Assembly (NCBI GenBank): GCA_037176705.1 | Contig: JBAWUJ010000085.1 | Location: forward strand, 248,001-312,000 | Length of the DNA: 64,000 bases | Source: Molossus alvarezi | Lineage: Eukaryota > Chordata > Mammalia > Chiroptera > Molossidae | Direction of reading: 5' to 3' | Shown: positions 63,111 through 64,000 of the stretch, one piece after another | Layout of the letters: the number at the start of each line of letters is the position of its first letter | Position numbering within the stretch: position 1 is the stretch's first letter | Translations under genes and position numbers: made by a program | The notes under the pieces: model-generated | What the model was told of the DNA's origin: nothing | The model's input: only the letters and a program-made list of their open reading frames with translations | Databases searched by the model: none

Positions 63111-64000
63111 GTGATTCATGGAAGGAACTAGCTAGTGTCCTATGGAAGAATATACTTACTGTTTCATGAAAGGAACTACTTAATGTTCCATTGAAGGAAC
63201 TAGCTAATGTTCCATGTAAGAAACTAGCTGCTGTTCCAAAGAAAGAACTAGCTAGTGTTCCATGGAAAGAACTAGGTAGTACTTTATGGAAGCAACCACT
63301 TATTGTTTTATGGAACGACCTACTTAGAATCCTTGAAAAAAACCAACTAGTGTTACATGGAAGGAACTACTTACTGTTCCTTACAAGAAACTAGTTAGTA
63401 ATTCTTGGAAGGAACCACTTAGTGTTCCATGGAAGGGATTACTTAGTGTTCCACTGAAGGGGCTACTTAGTGTTCCATGGAAAGAACTAGCTGGTGTACA
63501 TGGAAGAAACTACTTAGTGTTCAATAGAAAAAACAAGCCAGTCTTCCCTTAAAGGAACTTGCTAGTGTTCCATTGAAGGGACTACCTATGTCCCATGGAA
63601 AAAACTTCTTATGACCCATGGAAAGAACTGGCTAGTGTCCCATGGAAGAAAATACTTAGTGTTTTATTGAAGAAAATACTTAGTGTTCCGTGGACGGAAC
63701 TAGCTAGTGTTCCATGGAAGGAACCACTTAGTGTTCCACTGAAGGACCTATCTAGAGTTCCATGGAAGAAACTAGCTAGTATTCCAAGATTGGAACTACT
63801 TATTGTTCCATGGAAGGAACTAGCTAGTGTCTCTTGAAAGGAACTACTTGTTGTTCCATGTAAGAAACTACTTAGTGTTCCATGGTAGAAACTAGCTAGT
63901 ATCCCATAGAGGGAACTAGCTAGTGTCACAAGAAAGGAACTAGCTAGTGTACCATCGAAGAAACTAGCTAGTGTGCCACGGAAGGAAGTAGCTAGTGTTC

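Larger units (their letters stand above)
56904..64000 (+). repeat. 24-bp satellite array, plus-oriented block 7
   Basis: About 7.1 kb of plus-oriented units that continue past the right edge. It contains a 121-bp duplication near 56960-57150, a roughly 263-bp duplication near 58860-59390, and, from about 61690, a third diverged copy of the higher-order region seen at 34321 and 36033. The longest array open frame of the window (59468-60214 minus, 248 codons) is here; it has degenerate 8-residue periodicity and no gene signals. Confidence 0.95.

Noticed and set aside
1..64000. Human-type satellite II/III (GGAAT)n
   Set aside because: The unit has GGAAC and TTCCATGG in a strict 24-bp period, not a 5-bp GGAAT period.
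1..64000. CENP-B box in the satellite
   Set aside because: The consensus has no CG dinucleotide, and no TTCG-N4-A-N2-CGGG pattern was noticed.
1..64000. Heat-shock element array (alternating GAA/TTC with 2-bp spacing)
   Set aside because: TTC and GAA in the unit are separated by 4 bp (TTC CATG GAA), not 2 bp.
1..64000. CRISPR array
   Set aside because: Repeats are contiguous with no unique spacers, no cas genes are present, and the L1 content is mammalian.

Overview
This is mammalian, non-genic heterochromatin-like DNA. The evidence is two near-full-length LINE-1 (L1) retrotransposons with typical placental ORF1/ORF2 architecture, plus two L1 fragments, all embedded in one tandem-repeat array that fills the rest of the window and runs off both ends. 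No host protein-coding gene, tRNA, rRNA or CRISPR array was recognised. The L1 3' UTR style (TATGCATGTATGCATG, then a G-rich tract) and overall character suggest a laurasiatherian, possibly a bat. That host assignment is a low-confidence inference.

The array is about 51 kb of a degenerate 24-bp unit, roughly 2,100 copies. The unit is the 16-mer GTTCCATGGAAGGAAC followed by an 8-mer, TAGCTAGT or TACTTAGT. It is quasi-palindromic, with dyad centres in TTCCATGGAA and CTAGCTAG. Because 24 is divisible by 3, three of the six reading frames stay open over long stretches and create many spurious ORFs made of 8-residue repeats (VPWKELLS, FHGRNYLV, SSFHGTLA). I do not annotate these as genes.

Layout: plus-oriented array 1-2254; L1 copy 1 (+) 2255-8120 with a 15-bp target-site duplication; plus array 8136-8494; 5'-truncated L1 fragment 8495-9113; minus array 9114-17735; plus array 17736-26307, with a 2,584-bp near-perfect tandem duplication that itself contains a 647-649 bp duplication; a 5'UTR-to-3'UTR L1 chimera 26308-26794; minus array 26795-34311; plus array 34312-38744; L1 copy 2 (-) 38757-44578 with a 12-bp target-site duplication; plus array 44591-46288; minus array 46289-56903; plus array 56904-64000.

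The most unusual structure is the alternation of array orientation in blocks of roughly 6-11 kb of satellite. Orientation changes lie near the dyad centres of the repeat or at L1 fragments. L1 copy 2 is the best-preserved coding element, with one nonsense codon in ORF1 and one in ORF2. L1 copy 1 has a frameshift at the ORF1 start and three frameshifts in ORF2. Neither copy looks able to make both intact proteins.
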